The notes under the pieces were generated by a model. It did not search any database. It saw only the letters and a program-made list of their open reading frames with translations, and was not told the DNA's origin. DNA of 64,000 nucleotides, taken from assembly GCF_002367995.1 (NCBI RefSeq), contig NZ_AP018207.1:8223366-8287365 (forward strand), in the 5' to 3' direction. This document shows, piece after piece, positions 28,491-37,894 of the stretch; the first letter of the stretch is position 1, and every line of letters begins with the position of its first letter. This DNA comes from Calothrix brevissima NIES-22 (lineage in GTDB: Bacteria > Cyanobacteriota > Cyanobacteriia > Cyanobacteriales > Nostocaceae). A program made the translations under genes and the position numbers.

Positions 28491-31400
28491 TTACCTCCAC
28501 TCACCCAAAAATGTAAACGCCGCCCAATAATTAGGATTACGCCATTTCTCTTGTTGCCACATTTTTAACTGCGTCGCCCGCAAAGCTTGATTTGCAGACT
28601 TGCCTTGCTGCCACATTTGCTTGTAAAATTCCTGCATAAACTCAGCCGTCCCTTGATCACTGACTTGCCATAAGGAAACTACTAATCTTTCTCCACCTGC
28701 ATACATTAATCCTCTTGTCAAGCCTACCAAGCCTTCGCCTTGAATTTCCTTACCTAATCCGGTTTCGCAAGCACTGAGAACAATTAAATCTGCTGGATAA
28801 TCGAGGTTAAACAAGTCTGCTAACCGCAGATATCCGCGAATATCTTTACCTTGTTCATTTACCAGAGACAGCACAATCCCTGATAACTCTGGGTTAGCAT
28901 CATTCACAAAACCGTGGGTAGCAAAGTGTAAAATTCGGAATTGATTGAGATTGCTGCTGGTAGCCCAATTATAGTTAGCTGCAAAATCAAAAACTTCCAC
29001 ACCTTTAGATTCTGGTACGAGTTTAAAAATTGTCTGGGCTTCTGTGCGTGTACCGAAAAGTCGTTTCCAACCTTGGCGATTGAGGATATCAGCAGAACGC
29101 TTGAGGGCAGAGCGTTCTAGCTCTAAATCTAGGTCATCTTGCTGCTGGAGTTGTTTATTTTGGGCGGTGGTCACTCGGTCATCGGTAGCGCTGTATACTG
29201 GGTCAGCGAGAATAGCTAAGGCTTGGGGTGCGGGTTGACGGGTGGCGAGTTGTTGGCGTTGAATGGCAATGGTAGAAGCAGAAGGAAGACTGACAATTTC
29301 GTGGTTAATAAATAGCGGTTGGTAGTCAAATTTATTTGCAGGTGAATTCTTACCAGGACAGCTACTAATACCACCACCCACACAGTCAGGGTTTTTTTGT
29401 TTTTCTTGAGAAACACTCACCTGTATTCCCAATAGTTTATCTTTTTCCCCTTGACCTTGTGTAGAGGTGGGTTGAGAATTTAAATCAGCCACAGCTGCAA
29501 AGGGGATATATTGCAAAGCACCATCGGCGACAATTACCAAGCGTTTTGTCCCTAATTTATCTTTCACTGGTGAAAGAATCAGTTGACTGAGTTCCTTTGC
29601 GGCGACATCAATCTGGCGAGTTTTGATACCAGCGCAAGGATTTTCTTTGTTAGTTGCAGAAGGCGGTTTAGAACTGTAATCACTAATCAGGCAGAATAAA
29701 TTAATCGCGCTTTTTTCTATCTCTTGTTTTTTGGGAAGTTCGTAAGTATCCAAAGAATTGGGAGAAACCACCCATAAAAAGCTGCGTTCATCACCCAAGG
29801 AATATTGTAACAGCAGCGTATCTTTATCGAGTTGTTGCTGAATTTGCGATAAATTCAGGGGTTGGGGATACTTGAGGTTAGCGTATTGAGGGCTAGTTTC
29901 GCGGATTTTGGTTTCCAGTTCCTTTTGTTGGCGGAGGAGTTCATCGATTTCTGCTTGTAATTTCTCAGCGTTGGCTTTATATATGGGTTCTTTAATTTTA
30001 TTGCTGTTAACTATCTCAAATCGTACTTTTTCTTTACCATCAATTAAAGCTTGTATGCGGCTTTCTTCTGCCAAGAGTTCTGGTTTTGCACCTTTGCGGA
30101 TATTGGCGCGGGCTTCGGTTAACAGTTCTAAAAGTCCTCTAGCGCGGGATGCTTCGCTGGTGTTGAGGGCTAATGCGTCGTATCTTTTTGATGGATCTTT
30201 TTCATGCAGTTCCATCAACAAATCGATTTTGAATTTGTAATAATCTTGGACTGTGGCGAAATATGTGGTTTGCAGGTCTTTGTTAGTATATGTTTTGCGT
30301 AAATCTTCGATAATTTGGATGGCGCTGTCGATTTGTGTCAGTGCAGCTTGGAGATTACCTGCTTTGCGTTCTAAGTAAGCAAGATTCCATAGGGTAGTCG
30401 CCTCACCTTCCTTATACCCCACCTGCTTCATCAAAGGCAAAGCTTTGTTGTAGTATTTGAGTGCCTGCTGCTTATCTCCTAATGAGTTGTAGACAACGCC
30501 AATATTGTTGAGGGTAGTCGCCTCTCCGGCCTTATACCCCATCTGTTGACTCAAAGGTAAAGCTTCGTTGAAGAATTTGAGTGCCTGCTGCTTGTCTCCT
30601 AATGAGTCGTAGACTAAGCTAATATTGTTGAGGATAGTCGCCTCCCCTGCCTTATCCCCCATCTTCTTCATCAAAGGCAAAGCTTTTTTGTAGTATTTGA
30701 GAGCCTGCTGTTTGTCTCCTAAATCAGAGTAGATTAAGCCAATATTGTTGATAGTTCTCGCCTCTCCTGCCTTATCCCCCACCTCCTTACTCAAAGGCAA
30801 AGCTTTGTTGTAGTATTTGAGAGCCTGCTGCTTGTCTCCTAAATCAGAGTAGACACCGCCAATATTGTTGAGGGTAGTCGCCTCTCCTGCCTTATCCTCT
30901 ACCTGCTGACTCAAAGGTAAAGCTTCGTTGAAGAACTTGAGTGCTTGCTGCTTGTCTCCTAAATCAGAGTAGACACCGCCAATACTGTTGAGGATAGTCG
31001 CCTCCCCTGCCTTATCCCCCACTTCCTTCATAAAAGGCAAAGCTTCGTTGTAGTATTTGAGTGCCTGTTGTTTGTCTCCTAAATCAGAGTAGACACCGCC
31101 AATATTGTTGAGGGTAGTCGCCTCTCCTGCCTTATCCTCCACCTGCTGACTCAGAGGTAAAGCTTCGTTGAAGAACTTGAGTGCCTGCTGCTTGTGTCCT
31201 AATAAGCCGTAGACACTGCCAATATTGTTGAGGGTAGCCGCCTCAATAACCTTATCCCCGACTTCCTTAGTCAAAGGTAAAGCTTCGTTGTAGAATTTGA
31301 GTGCCTGCTGCTTGTCTCCTAATAAGTCGTAGATTCTACCAATACCAAGGAGTATGGTAGCTTGCCATTTTCTATCCCCTAATTGCTGCCACAGTTTCAG

Positions 31401-31652
31401 CGCTTGTTGGTTTTTAACAATAGCCTGTCTTAATGATTCTGCTGTTCCTTGCTGAAATAATTGCAATCCTTCCTGCGTTAACCTTTCCGCTTCCGCACGA
31501 GTCACATCTTGGCTGGTTGTCGCTGGCTGCTGGGCAATTTTTAACTTATAACTCCCCACACTGGCAACTGTTGACTCGGATAATAACAGCAGGGAGCAAA
31601 ATAAAACCACAGCGCGAGAAGCCAACACAGGGAGTTTCTTATGCTTCGTCAT
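28491..31652 (-). CDS. Large exported TPR-CHAT protein (1053 aa)
   Basis: A signal peptide (LPVLASRAVVLFCSLLLLSESTVAS) is followed by about ten 40-residue TPR units at residues ~50-440, with the core YSDLGDKQQALKYYNEALPL. A helical linker runs to about 600. The C-terminal CHAT domain has His in LHFATHGFVND (H913) and Cys in LIVLSACETGLGK (C962), and ends NYWAAFTFLGEWR, so it appears intact. The TPR array is made of nearly identical 120-bp DNA units (about 30,410-31,330) and can expand or contract by recombination. The shared promoter-like motif stands 34 bp before the ATG. It diverges from the caspase gene at 32060. Confidence 0.9.
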   Translation of the reverse strand: MTKHKKLPVLASRAVVLFCSLLLLSESTVASVGSYKLKIAQQPATTSQDVTRAEAERLTQEGLQLFQQGTAESLRQAIVKNQQALKLWQQLGDRKWQATILLGIGRIYDLLGDKQQALKFYNEALPLTKEVGDKVIEAATLNNIGSVYGLLGHKQQALKFFNEALPLSQQVEDKAGEATTLNNIGGVYSDLGDKQQALKYYNEALPFMKEVGDKAGEATILNSIGGVYSDLGDKQQALKFFNEALPLSQQVEDKAGEATTLNNIGGVYSDLGDKQQALKYYNKALPLSKEVGDKAGEARTINNIGLIYSDLGDKQQALKYYKKALPLMKKMGDKAGEATILNNISLVYDSLGDKQQALKFFNEALPLSQQMGYKAGEATTLNNIGVVYNSLGDKQQALKYYNKALPLMKQVGYKEGEATTLWNLAYLERKAGNLQAALTQIDSAIQIIEDLRKTYTNKDLQTTYFATVQDYYKFKIDLLMELHEKDPSKRYDALALNTSEASRARGLLELLTEARANIRKGAKPELLAEESRIQALIDGKEKVRFEIVNSNKIKEPIYKANAEKLQAEIDELLRQQKELETKIRETSPQYANLKYPQPLNLSQIQQQLDKDTLLLQYSLGDERSFLWVVSPNSLDTYELPKKQEIEKSAINLFCLISDYSSKPPSATNKENPCAGIKTRQIDVAAKELSQLILSPVKDKLGTKRLVIVADGALQYIPFAAVADLNSQPTSTQGQGEKDKLLGIQVSVSQEKQKNPDCVGGGISSCPGKNSPANKFDYQPLFINHEIVSLPSASTIAIQRQQLATRQPAPQALAILADPVYSATDDRVTTAQNKQLQQQDDLDLELERSALKRSADILNRQGWKRLFGTRTEAQTIFKLVPESKGVEVFDFAANYNWATSSNLNQFRILHFATHGFVNDANPELSGIVLSLVNEQGKDIRGYLRLADLFNLDYPADLIVLSACETGLGKEIQGEGLVGLTRGLMYAGGERLVVSLWQVSDQGTAEFMQEFYKQMWQQGKSANQALRATQLKMWQQEKWRNPNYWAAFTFLGEWR

Positions 31653-31686
31653 GAGCGTATATACTGATTTTTTATCTACAAATCAA

Positions 31687-31716
31687 TATATTTCTCGGCG
31701 GTGTTGGGGTATGCAG
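31687..31716 (-). promoter_or_regulatory. Two-part promoter-like motif (copy c) for the large TPR-CHAT gene
   Basis: On the minus strand CTGCATACCCC (31716-31706), a 9-nt spacer and GAGAAATATA (31696-31687) lie 34 bp before the ATG at 31652. Confidence 0.6.
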
Positions 31717-31898
31717 TTTTACGGAAACTTTAAATTGAATTGTGAGAGTTACGTAGTAAATTAGCTTGCATCTGGTGGGGTGTGTTAGGACTAAACCTGG
31801 ATTTGTCACAAATTTTGAGAAATGCGGGATTTGTCCGACTTGTCTCCCTTCCCTTCCGAAATTCATTCGCCAAGTTGCATACCCTCCCATACGCGATC

Positions 31899-31931
31899 AG
31901 ATCCCCGACTTCTTTAAGAAGTCGGGGATCT
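31899..31931. repeat. 33-bp perfect palindrome (copy 1)
   Basis: AGATCCCCGACTTCTT and its complement meet around a single central base. An identical copy is at 39896-39928. It is an extragenic palindrome common in cyanobacteria. Confidence 0.8.
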
Positions 31932-31991
31932 AGCAAAAGAGCAAAATTAATGAGACAGATCACTCCTTGTCCCCGAAATTCATTCCCCAAA

Positions 31992-32022
31992 TTGCATACC
32001 CCCCTATACCCCCAGAACTATA
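31992..32022 (+). promoter_or_regulatory. Two-part promoter-like motif (copy d) for the intact caspase gene
   Basis: TTGCATACCCC, a 10-nt spacer and CAGAACTATA lie 37 bp before the ATG at 32060. A second half-site, TTGCATACCCT at 31875, has no partner half. Confidence 0.5.
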
Positions 32023-32059
32023 AATAACCAGCAATTCTCAAATCTCAAATTTAAAACCT

Positions 32060-34315
32060 ATGACTCAAATCAAACGCCGTCAATTTCTGCAATTTGCTGG
32101 TTCCACATTGGCGAGTATTGGTTTCAGCCAGTTAGATATCATGCACCAGGGAGATAAATACGCCAAAGTTCTGGCGCAAAATGCACCCCGCAAGCTGGCG
32201 CTACTGGTGGGAATTAACGAATATCAAAATGGTATTCAGCCACTCAGAGGTTGTACTTATGATGTAGAGTTACAAAAACAGTTGCTAATTCACCGCTTTG
32301 GTTTTAACTCTCAAGATATTGTTACCCTCACCGATGCCCAAGCTACACGCCAAAATATATTAACAGCCTTTGAACAACACCTCATCAACCAAGCTAAACC
32401 AGGGGATATTGTCGTATTTCACTTTTCTGGACATGGTTCTCAAGTTTTTGACCCAGATCAAGACCACGAATCTGGACTTAATAGCACCCTGGTTCCCGTT
32501 GATGCTAGCTTACCTCCAGGATATCCCGATCGCGGTGGCGTAGTCAACAATATCATGGGACATACTCTGTTTTTACTCATGTCTGCATTAAAAACAGAAA
32601 ATGTCACCGTTGTTTTAGATTGCTGTCATTCTGGTGGCGCAAAACGAGGAAATTTTCTGGTGCGTACCCTTAGCGGAGGCAAAAATTTACAAGCTATGCC
32701 GGCAGAATTTGAGTATCAGCGTCAATGGTTACAAAAATTAAATTTGTCACAATCAGATTTTCTCAAACTGCGTCGGCAAAACATAGCTAAAGGAGTTGTT
32801 CTCGCCTCTGCAAAACGCGATCAATTTGCTGTTGATGCAACTTTTAGTGGTTTTTATGCAGGCGCATTTACTTATGCTTTGACATATTATTTATGGCAAA
32901 AGCCAGCAAATCAATCTGTCAACAAAGTATTTGCTGATGTAAGTCGAACTACTGCAAATCTAGCATATCAAAATTCTGGATTTCAATACCCAGAGTTAGA
33001 AGTCAACGTCAAAGGTAATTCTAACCCACCGCTTTACTTTACGCCTTTTACCACATCCTACGCCGATGCAGTTGTGACTCAAACCAAGGGCAACGAAGTA
33101 GAATTATGGTTAGGTGGTGTAGATCCCCAATCCCTGGATGCATTTAACAAAGAAAATGCAGCTTTTACTGTAGTCGATAGCAACGGTAAAGAACGCGAAT
33201 TAATTAATTTAGAATCTCGTCAAGGTTTAGTTGCTAAAGGTAGAATTAACGCCAATTCAAAAGTTAGTAATCAATTACCAGCCGGCACAATTTTACAAGA
33301 ACGTCTGCGGGGTATTCCCATTGATATAACTTTAAAAATTGGGCTAGATGACTCTTTTGAGAGTAACACTACTGCCCAAGCCACACAAGCCTTAAAAGCC
33401 CTCAATAGGGTTACACCCGTACCTTTAAGACAACAAGAGGTACAATATATCTTTGGTCGCATGACCCAAGAAAGATATCAGCAATTACAACAATTTAAAA
33501 CCCCAAATCTCCCCGCCGTGGGAAGTTTAGGTTTATTTTTACCATCCCTAGACCAAATCATTCCAAAATCTTTTGGTGAAGCAAATGAAACTACCCCGGT
33601 GGCAGTTGAGCGATTAAACTCTAAATTCAAATCATTATTAGCAGCGCGAATTGTCAAGACAATGGTACGCAATACCAATACATCGCGCCTCAAAGTTAAC
33701 GCTTCGATGATTATCGCTAATAGCCAAACAATTGTGAGTGAATCTTTTACAGTTCGCGGGCGAGAAAATGCTCAACAACCTACAAATAGTGGTAAAATTA
33801 AAGATGGTGAGATTGCCCGATTACCTATTAATACACAAATAGCATTTCAAGTAGAAAATAAAGAAAATATACCTCTTTATGTGAGCATTTTAGTAATTGA
33901 TTCTGAAGGAGAAATGGCAGTAATTTTTCCTGACAATCAAATGGTTTCTCAATCAGAAGATGCAGTTTTGATAGAACCAGGCGAAAAGCGAGTAATTCCC
34001 GAAAACGATCAGATGACACTTACTATCAGTGAACCATTAGGAATTACTGAAGCCCTAATTATTGCTAGTACATCTCCATTAAAAGAGTCACTCAAAGCAC
34101 TGGAAAAAATTGCCAAACGAGGAGACAATACTACACGCAGTCCAGTCCCTGCTAGTGATGAGTTTTTGGATATAACAGATAAGTTACTTCAAGATTTAGA
34201 TACTGCTACACGTAGGGGAACAAACGGTGAAAGTCAGCAGTTACCTGCGGGAGTGCGCGGCGTCGATACAACTAAACTGGCGGCGATGTCAATTACCTTA
34301 GAAGTAGTTAGTTGA
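32060..34315 (+). CDS. Exported caspase-family (orthocaspase-like) protein (751 aa)
   Basis: A Tat-type leader (KRRQFLQFAGSTLASIGFS) opens the protein. The peptidase C14 domain spans about residues 44-310, with His in HFSGHGSQV (H125) and Cys in VVLDCCHSGG (C189). Bacterial members cleave after Arg or Lys, and an acidic specificity pocket is expected, though not proven here. The C-terminal half ends in a DUF4384-like domain (IPLYVSILVIDSEGEMAVIFP). It is the intact paralogue of the broken gene at 9773-11672; the first ~200 residues are close to identical in pattern. It diverges from the TPR-CHAT gene at 28491-31652, and both units carry the shared motif. Confidence 0.9.
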   Translation: MTQIKRRQFLQFAGSTLASIGFSQLDIMHQGDKYAKVLAQNAPRKLALLVGINEYQNGIQPLRGCTYDVELQKQLLIHRFGFNSQDIVTLTDAQATRQNILTAFEQHLINQAKPGDIVVFHFSGHGSQVFDPDQDHESGLNSTLVPVDASLPPGYPDRGGVVNNIMGHTLFLLMSALKTENVTVVLDCCHSGGAKRGNFLVRTLSGGKNLQAMPAEFEYQRQWLQKLNLSQSDFLKLRRQNIAKGVVLASAKRDQFAVDATFSGFYAGAFTYALTYYLWQKPANQSVNKVFADVSRTTANLAYQNSGFQYPELEVNVKGNSNPPLYFTPFTTSYADAVVTQTKGNEVELWLGGVDPQSLDAFNKENAAFTVVDSNGKERELINLESRQGLVAKGRINANSKVSNQLPAGTILQERLRGIPIDITLKIGLDDSFESNTTAQATQALKALNRVTPVPLRQQEVQYIFGRMTQERYQQLQQFKTPNLPAVGSLGLFLPSLDQIIPKSFGEANETTPVAVERLNSKFKSLLAARIVKTMVRNTNTSRLKVNASMIIANSQTIVSESFTVRGRENAQQPTNSGKIKDGEIARLPINTQIAFQVENKENIPLYVSILVIDSEGEMAVIFPDNQMVSQSEDAVLIEPGEKRVIPENDQMTLTISEPLGITEALIIASTSPLKESLKALEKIAKRGDNTTRSPVPASDEFLDITDKLLQDLDTATRRGTNGESQQLPAGVRGVDTTKLAAMSITLEVVS

Positions 34316-34330
34316 ATTGCAGCTTTGTGT

Positions 34331-34436
34331 TACAGTAGATTTCAGGTAAATGAGGTACGCGCTTTGAGGCATGGTAATACTAGTGCCCCGACAATCCACG
34401 ATAATCTGTACCTCACCAACTGGAAATCTGCTGTAA
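34331..34436 (+). mobile_element. MITE (copy A), TACAG-type terminal repeats
   Basis: A 106-bp element has terminal inverted repeats TACAGTAGATTT and AAATCTGCTGTA. A second copy in inverse orientation is at 62169-62273. TA at both ends fits an IS630/Tc1-like origin. It carries no gene. Confidence 0.6.
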
Positions 34437-34712
34437 TTTTGCGGTTCGGTTGCTACCAAGCTTTATGAGAATAGAGGTGGAGTGCAATCCTTGTCTGCTT
34501 TGAATAATAATCAAGTGCCGTTGGCAGGATTTATGAATTTAAGTGGTAATAATTTTCATCTCTCCTCTACTTCACCAGCAATTAATAGTGGTTCTTCAGA
34601 TAACATTTCGTACATAAAATTTGATAAGGATAATAACTCAAGGATTCAAGGCACTAGCATTGATATAGGTGCTGATGAATCAAATGGTGCTCAGAGGATG
34701 TCTCAAAATTAA
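34437..34712 (+). pseudogene. C-terminal remnant of a parallel-beta-helix surface protein
   Basis: The frame ending at 34712 reads NNFHLSSTSPAINSGSS, then KDNNSRIQGTSIDIGADES. This is the characteristic C-terminal signature of right-handed beta-helix (polysaccharide-lyase-like, choice-of-anchor Q) surface proteins. Only about 75 residues remain; the bulk of the gene is missing, with a MITE just upstream. No start codon with a ribosome-binding site is evident. Confidence 0.6.
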
Positions 34713-34908
34713 GAAAGCACAAAACTTGGTTGAAAAATGCGATTGGAGATATAGCATTTTTCAACCAAGTTGTCAATCGCATGATATCAAGGAATCTGCT
34801 GTGTTTATTTCTTGATGCTGGTGTGCGATCGCCACTGTATTTCAAGCAATTATAGTGTAAATATTGACACACCGTATCAGAATATAGCGATCGCATCGGC
34901 AGATGGGT

Positions 34909-35412
34909 TTAGAAAGTAAAGGTAGTACGCACTACTCCCACATAAATATTTGGGTTACTGCTGTTACCTTCAGGATTAAATATGGATATCAATCCTGGGG
35001 TAATAGCAATGTTGTCATTCACCTTATATCTATAGAACGCCTCTAAATGATAGGTGACATCGTCGTCTCTGCGGCGATTAGCACCACTGACAAATTGATT
35101 ACTAGCAACGTAAGGTGGCGCACCAAACACAATACCACCAAAGTTTCCTTTTTTACCCAAATCAGGAAAGCCTAACTGAACTGCCCAATTCCAAATCTCT
35201 GCATTACTCCTCGCGACGGCTGTATTCTCTGCTTGGGCATTAGTGTAGCCGCCCCAAGCAGTCAGGGTAAACTTCGGACTGAATCTATAATTGGCAGTTA
35301 CACTATAGTTATTTACAGAAGTACGCGCACCGTTGAATGGGTTATTGGCAAAACCAGTGCCAGTTGTACCAGAGATTCCAATACCATCGGTGTAATAGGC
35401 GTTGACATTTTA
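34909..35412 (-). pseudogene. C-terminal remnant of an OprB-type porin
   Basis: The minus-strand frame from about 35412 reads NAYYTDGIGISGTTGTGF, then NYSVTANYRFSPKFTLTAWG, and ends YVGVVRTTFTF. It has the alternating pattern and terminal Phe of an outer-membrane beta-barrel. The wording matches the C-terminal barrel of cyanobacterial iron-uptake or carbohydrate-selective porins. The N-terminal two-thirds, including the SLH domain, is absent. An in-frame stop precedes it exactly where phnC sequence begins on the other strand. Confidence 0.75.
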
Positions 35413-35712
35413 GTCCAAGGGGCGAAAATTATCCTCGCAGATGAACCTATCGCCTCGCTAGATCCTGAATCTGCAAGGAAAGTTATGGAATTACTAGTAC
35501 AGCTAAACCGTCAAAGCGGAATTACGGTAATAGCTTCTTTACATCAGATTCAGATGGTACGAGGTTATTTTGAGCGAGCGATCGCTCTCAAAGATGGCGA
35601 AGTCATGTTTGATGGCACAACCGTAGAACTAAATGATGACAAGCTCAATGAGATTTATGGTAAAGCTGCTCAAGAACTTGTTTTGAGAGGACACGGGGAA
35701 CTTTTAGTGTAA
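35403..35712 (+). pseudogene. phnC: 5'-truncated phosphonate ABC transporter ATPase (phnC remnant)
   Basis: From about 35410 the frame reads LVQGAKIILADEPIASLDPES (the Walker B and D-loop region), then VIASLHQIQMVRGYFERAIAL (the H-loop region). This is the last ~100 residues of PhnC. Walker A and the signature motif are missing. The frame stays open upstream to 35233, but there it is antisense to the porin remnant and is not native protein. It is followed 84 bp later by phnD, so the transporter cluster has probably lost its ATPase and native promoter. Another ATPase would have to serve PhnE. Confidence 0.8.
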
Positions 35713-35796
35713 TTCCAAAATACAAAATATTTAATCAGAAGCTATTGTTACATACTGCGAAAACTTACGAGCTAATAAATAACCTGGAGATAAATA

Positions 35797-36807
35797 ATGA
35801 AAAGACGGACATTCATTGAACAAGCTGCCCTATTTAGTGCCTCATTAGTAGGGACTCAACTGATTTCACAATCTACTTCTAACTGGATTGAACCAGTACA
35901 AGCTGCATCTATTAAAGAACTCAACTTTGGTATTATCTCTACAGAATCGCAAGCCAACCAAAGGCCTTTATGGGAACCTTTCATTGCTGCTTTATCAAAA
36001 TCAATCGGCATTCCTGTTAAAGCCTTCTATGCTACGCAATATGCAGGGGTAATAGAAGCGATGCGTTTTGGCAAAGTGCAAGTAGCTTGGTATGGTGGCA
36101 AATCCTATATTGAAGCAGCAAGGATTGCTAATGCAGAAGTATTTGCTCAAGTTGTGAATGCAGATGGTACAAAAGGCTATTATTCTTATTTAATCGCCAA
36201 TAAGGACAATCCCATCACTGCCGCAGCTAAAAAACAAGGTGGTGATAAATATGTCGTCAAAAATGCCTCTAAACTTACATTTGCATTCAATGAACCGAAC
36301 TCAACTTCTGGGTTTTTAGTACCTAGCTACTATGTATTTGCAAAGAACAAAATTGACCCCAAAAAAGCATTTAAACGGTTAATTTTTGCAGGTAATCATG
36401 AAGCAACTGCTCTTGCTGTCGCTAATAAGCAAGTAGATGTTGCAACCAACAATAGCGAAGCTTTAGACAGGCTAGAAAAAACTAACCCCACAGCGCGGAA
36501 AAAAATTGACATTATCTGGACATCACCAGTAATTCCTAGCGATCCCATTGCTTACCGCAAGGATTTACCAGAAGATGTCAAAAAGAAACTCCGTAGCTTC
36601 TTCTATAGCTATAAAGATAGACAAATCTTAGCCCCTTTTAATTGGTCTGGTTTTGTAGCTGCTCAAGATAAAACTTGGAATGGAATTCGCGAATTAGATA
36701 TTGCCAAAAAGGTTTTAGATTTGCAAGCTCAAGAAAGTTTGAGTGATGCAGATAAGAAGAAATTGAATGAACTTAATAACCAGTTAAGAGCACTGCAAGG
36801 ACGTTAA
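35797..36807 (+). CDS. phnD: Phosphonate ABC transporter substrate-binding protein
   Basis: The 336-residue protein starts with a Tat-like leader (MKRRTFIEQAALFSASLVG), followed by the PhnD core: FGIISTESQANQRPLWEPF, then FYATQYAGVIEAMRFGKVQVAWYGGKSYIEAA, and FNEPNSTSGFLVPSYYVF. These strands line the phosphonate-binding cleft of the family. The start has GGAGA nine bases upstream. It is followed by phnE 125 bp later. It delivers alkylphosphonates or phosphite-like ligands to the membrane permease. The ATPase gene upstream is truncated. Confidence 0.9.
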   Translation: MKRRTFIEQAALFSASLVGTQLISQSTSNWIEPVQAASIKELNFGIISTESQANQRPLWEPFIAALSKSIGIPVKAFYATQYAGVIEAMRFGKVQVAWYGGKSYIEAARIANAEVFAQVVNADGTKGYYSYLIANKDNPITAAAKKQGGDKYVVKNASKLTFAFNEPNSTSGFLVPSYYVFAKNKIDPKKAFKRLIFAGNHEATALAVANKQVDVATNNSEALDRLEKTNPTARKKIDIIWTSPVIPSDPIAYRKDLPEDVKKKLRSFFYSYKDRQILAPFNWSGFVAAQDKTWNGIRELDIAKKVLDLQAQESLSDADKKKLNELNNQLRALQGR

Positions 36808-36820
36808 TAGGTGTTTTTGA

Positions 36821-36853
36821 TTGTTGACTGTTGACTGTTAACGGTTGACAGTC
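36821..36853. repeat. GTTGACG-family tandem repeat between phnD and phnE
   Basis: Four to five units of TTGACTG/TTGACAG lie in the 125-bp gap between phnD and phnE. Confidence 0.85.
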
Positions 36854-36932
36854 AGCAAAATATCATCGCATAAATCTTGTTATGCTTACCATAGTATTCT
36901 TGTTTTTTTTGTTCAATAGTTATTAGAAATTC

Positions 36933-37778
36933 ATGATAAAAAATATTAAAAATTTACAAAATTTGCAAAATATATCTGGTAATACCTCCCCAGCAGTTAT
37001 AGAGATGTTAGAGCAGGAGGCAAAACTAGTTACTATTAGTAAACTATTTTTTCTGCTAGTTATTTTTGGTGTTTTGATTTTTTCTTATAAACAGAGTGAA
37101 ATAAATTTAGCCATGCTGTCTCAAGGTAAAGACAACATGGGAGAATATATAAAATCTTATTTCCCGCCAAATTTTAGCGATTGGAAATATTATTTATCAG
37201 AAACTATTATTACTATTTCAATGGGAATTTGGGGAACTTTAATGGCTGCGATCGCAGCTGTTCCTCTTTCTATACTCGCATCCAATAATATGTTTCCAGT
37301 ATGGGTTGTACAATTCACACGCCGCCTCTTAGATGCAATGCGTGCTATTAACGAAATTGTTTTTGCACTTATATTTGTAGTTGCTGTAGGCTTAGGCCCA
37401 TTTGCTGGAGTTTTAGCTTTATTTGTTCATACTACAGGTACTTTAGGTAAGCTCTTTTCTGAGGCTGTAGAATCAATTGAACCTGGCCCAGTTGAAGGAA
37501 TTAGAGCCACTGGTGCAAATCAAATTCAAGAAGTCATTTATGGTGTGATTCCTCAAGTATTACCTTTATGGACTTCTTTTACTCTCTATAGATTTGAGTC
37601 AAATGTACGTTCCGCTTCTGTATTAGGAATTGTTGGTGCTGGTGGTATTGGCGTTTCGCTATATCAAAGCTTTGGCGCATTTGAATATCAAAAAGTTTGT
37701 GCAATTCTCATTATTTTAATTATTGCTACTGGCACAATTGATTTGCTTTCCGCAAAAATTAGAGAGTGGTTAGTTTAG
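36933..37778 (+). CDS. phnE: Phosphonate ABC transporter permease
   Basis: The 281-residue protein has about six membrane segments. The first lies near residues 38-55 (FFLLVIFGVLIFSYK), and a binding-protein-dependent permease loop follows (GTLGKLFSEAVESIEPGPVEGIRATGANQ). This last is the EAA-type motif that contacts the ATPase. ASVLGIVGAGGIGVSLYQSF near the end is typical of PhnE. It pairs with PhnD. The phnC at the head of the cluster is truncated, so coupling to a foreign ATPase would be needed. Confidence 0.9.
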   Translation: MIKNIKNLQNLQNISGNTSPAVIEMLEQEAKLVTISKLFFLLVIFGVLIFSYKQSEINLAMLSQGKDNMGEYIKSYFPPNFSDWKYYLSETIITISMGIWGTLMAAIAAVPLSILASNNMFPVWVVQFTRRLLDAMRAINEIVFALIFVVAVGLGPFAGVLALFVHTTGTLGKLFSEAVESIEPGPVEGIRATGANQIQEVIYGVIPQVLPLWTSFTLYRFESNVRSASVLGIVGAGGIGVSLYQSFGAFEYQKVCAILIILIIATGTIDLLSAKIREWLV

Positions 37779-37783
37779 TAGAT

Positions 37784-37894
37784 GGTTGACGGTTGACGGT
37801 TAATTGCTAAACTAACTCAACAAGGTCTTTAGCGTCACTATTCATCAGTCACCAGTTATCAGTCATCAGTCATCAGTCACCAGTCATCAGTCAA
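37784..37894. repeat. GTTGACG and CAGTCATCAGTCAC repeats between phnE and phnF
   Basis: Two repeat families are adjacent. Units TTGACGG lie at 37784-37803, and CAGTCA(C/T)CAGTCATCAG units at 37843-37894. The last codons and stop of phnF lie inside the repeat. Confidence 0.85.

Noticed and set aside
30410-31330. Minisatellite or CRISPR-like 120-bp direct repeats
   Set aside because: The repeats are in frame and code for TPR units of the CHAT protein.
31875-31885. Further copy of the shared promoter motif
   Set aside because: TTGCATACCCT matches the first half, but no GAGANNTAAG follows at the right distance.
31672-32027. Several overlapping short frames between the TPR-CHAT and caspase genes
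   Set aside because: They overlap promoter motifs and the 33-bp palindrome, and none resembles a protein.
35233-35712. 159-aa open frame as a full gene
   Set aside because: Its first ~57 codons are antisense to the porin remnant; only the last ~100 codons are genuine phnC.
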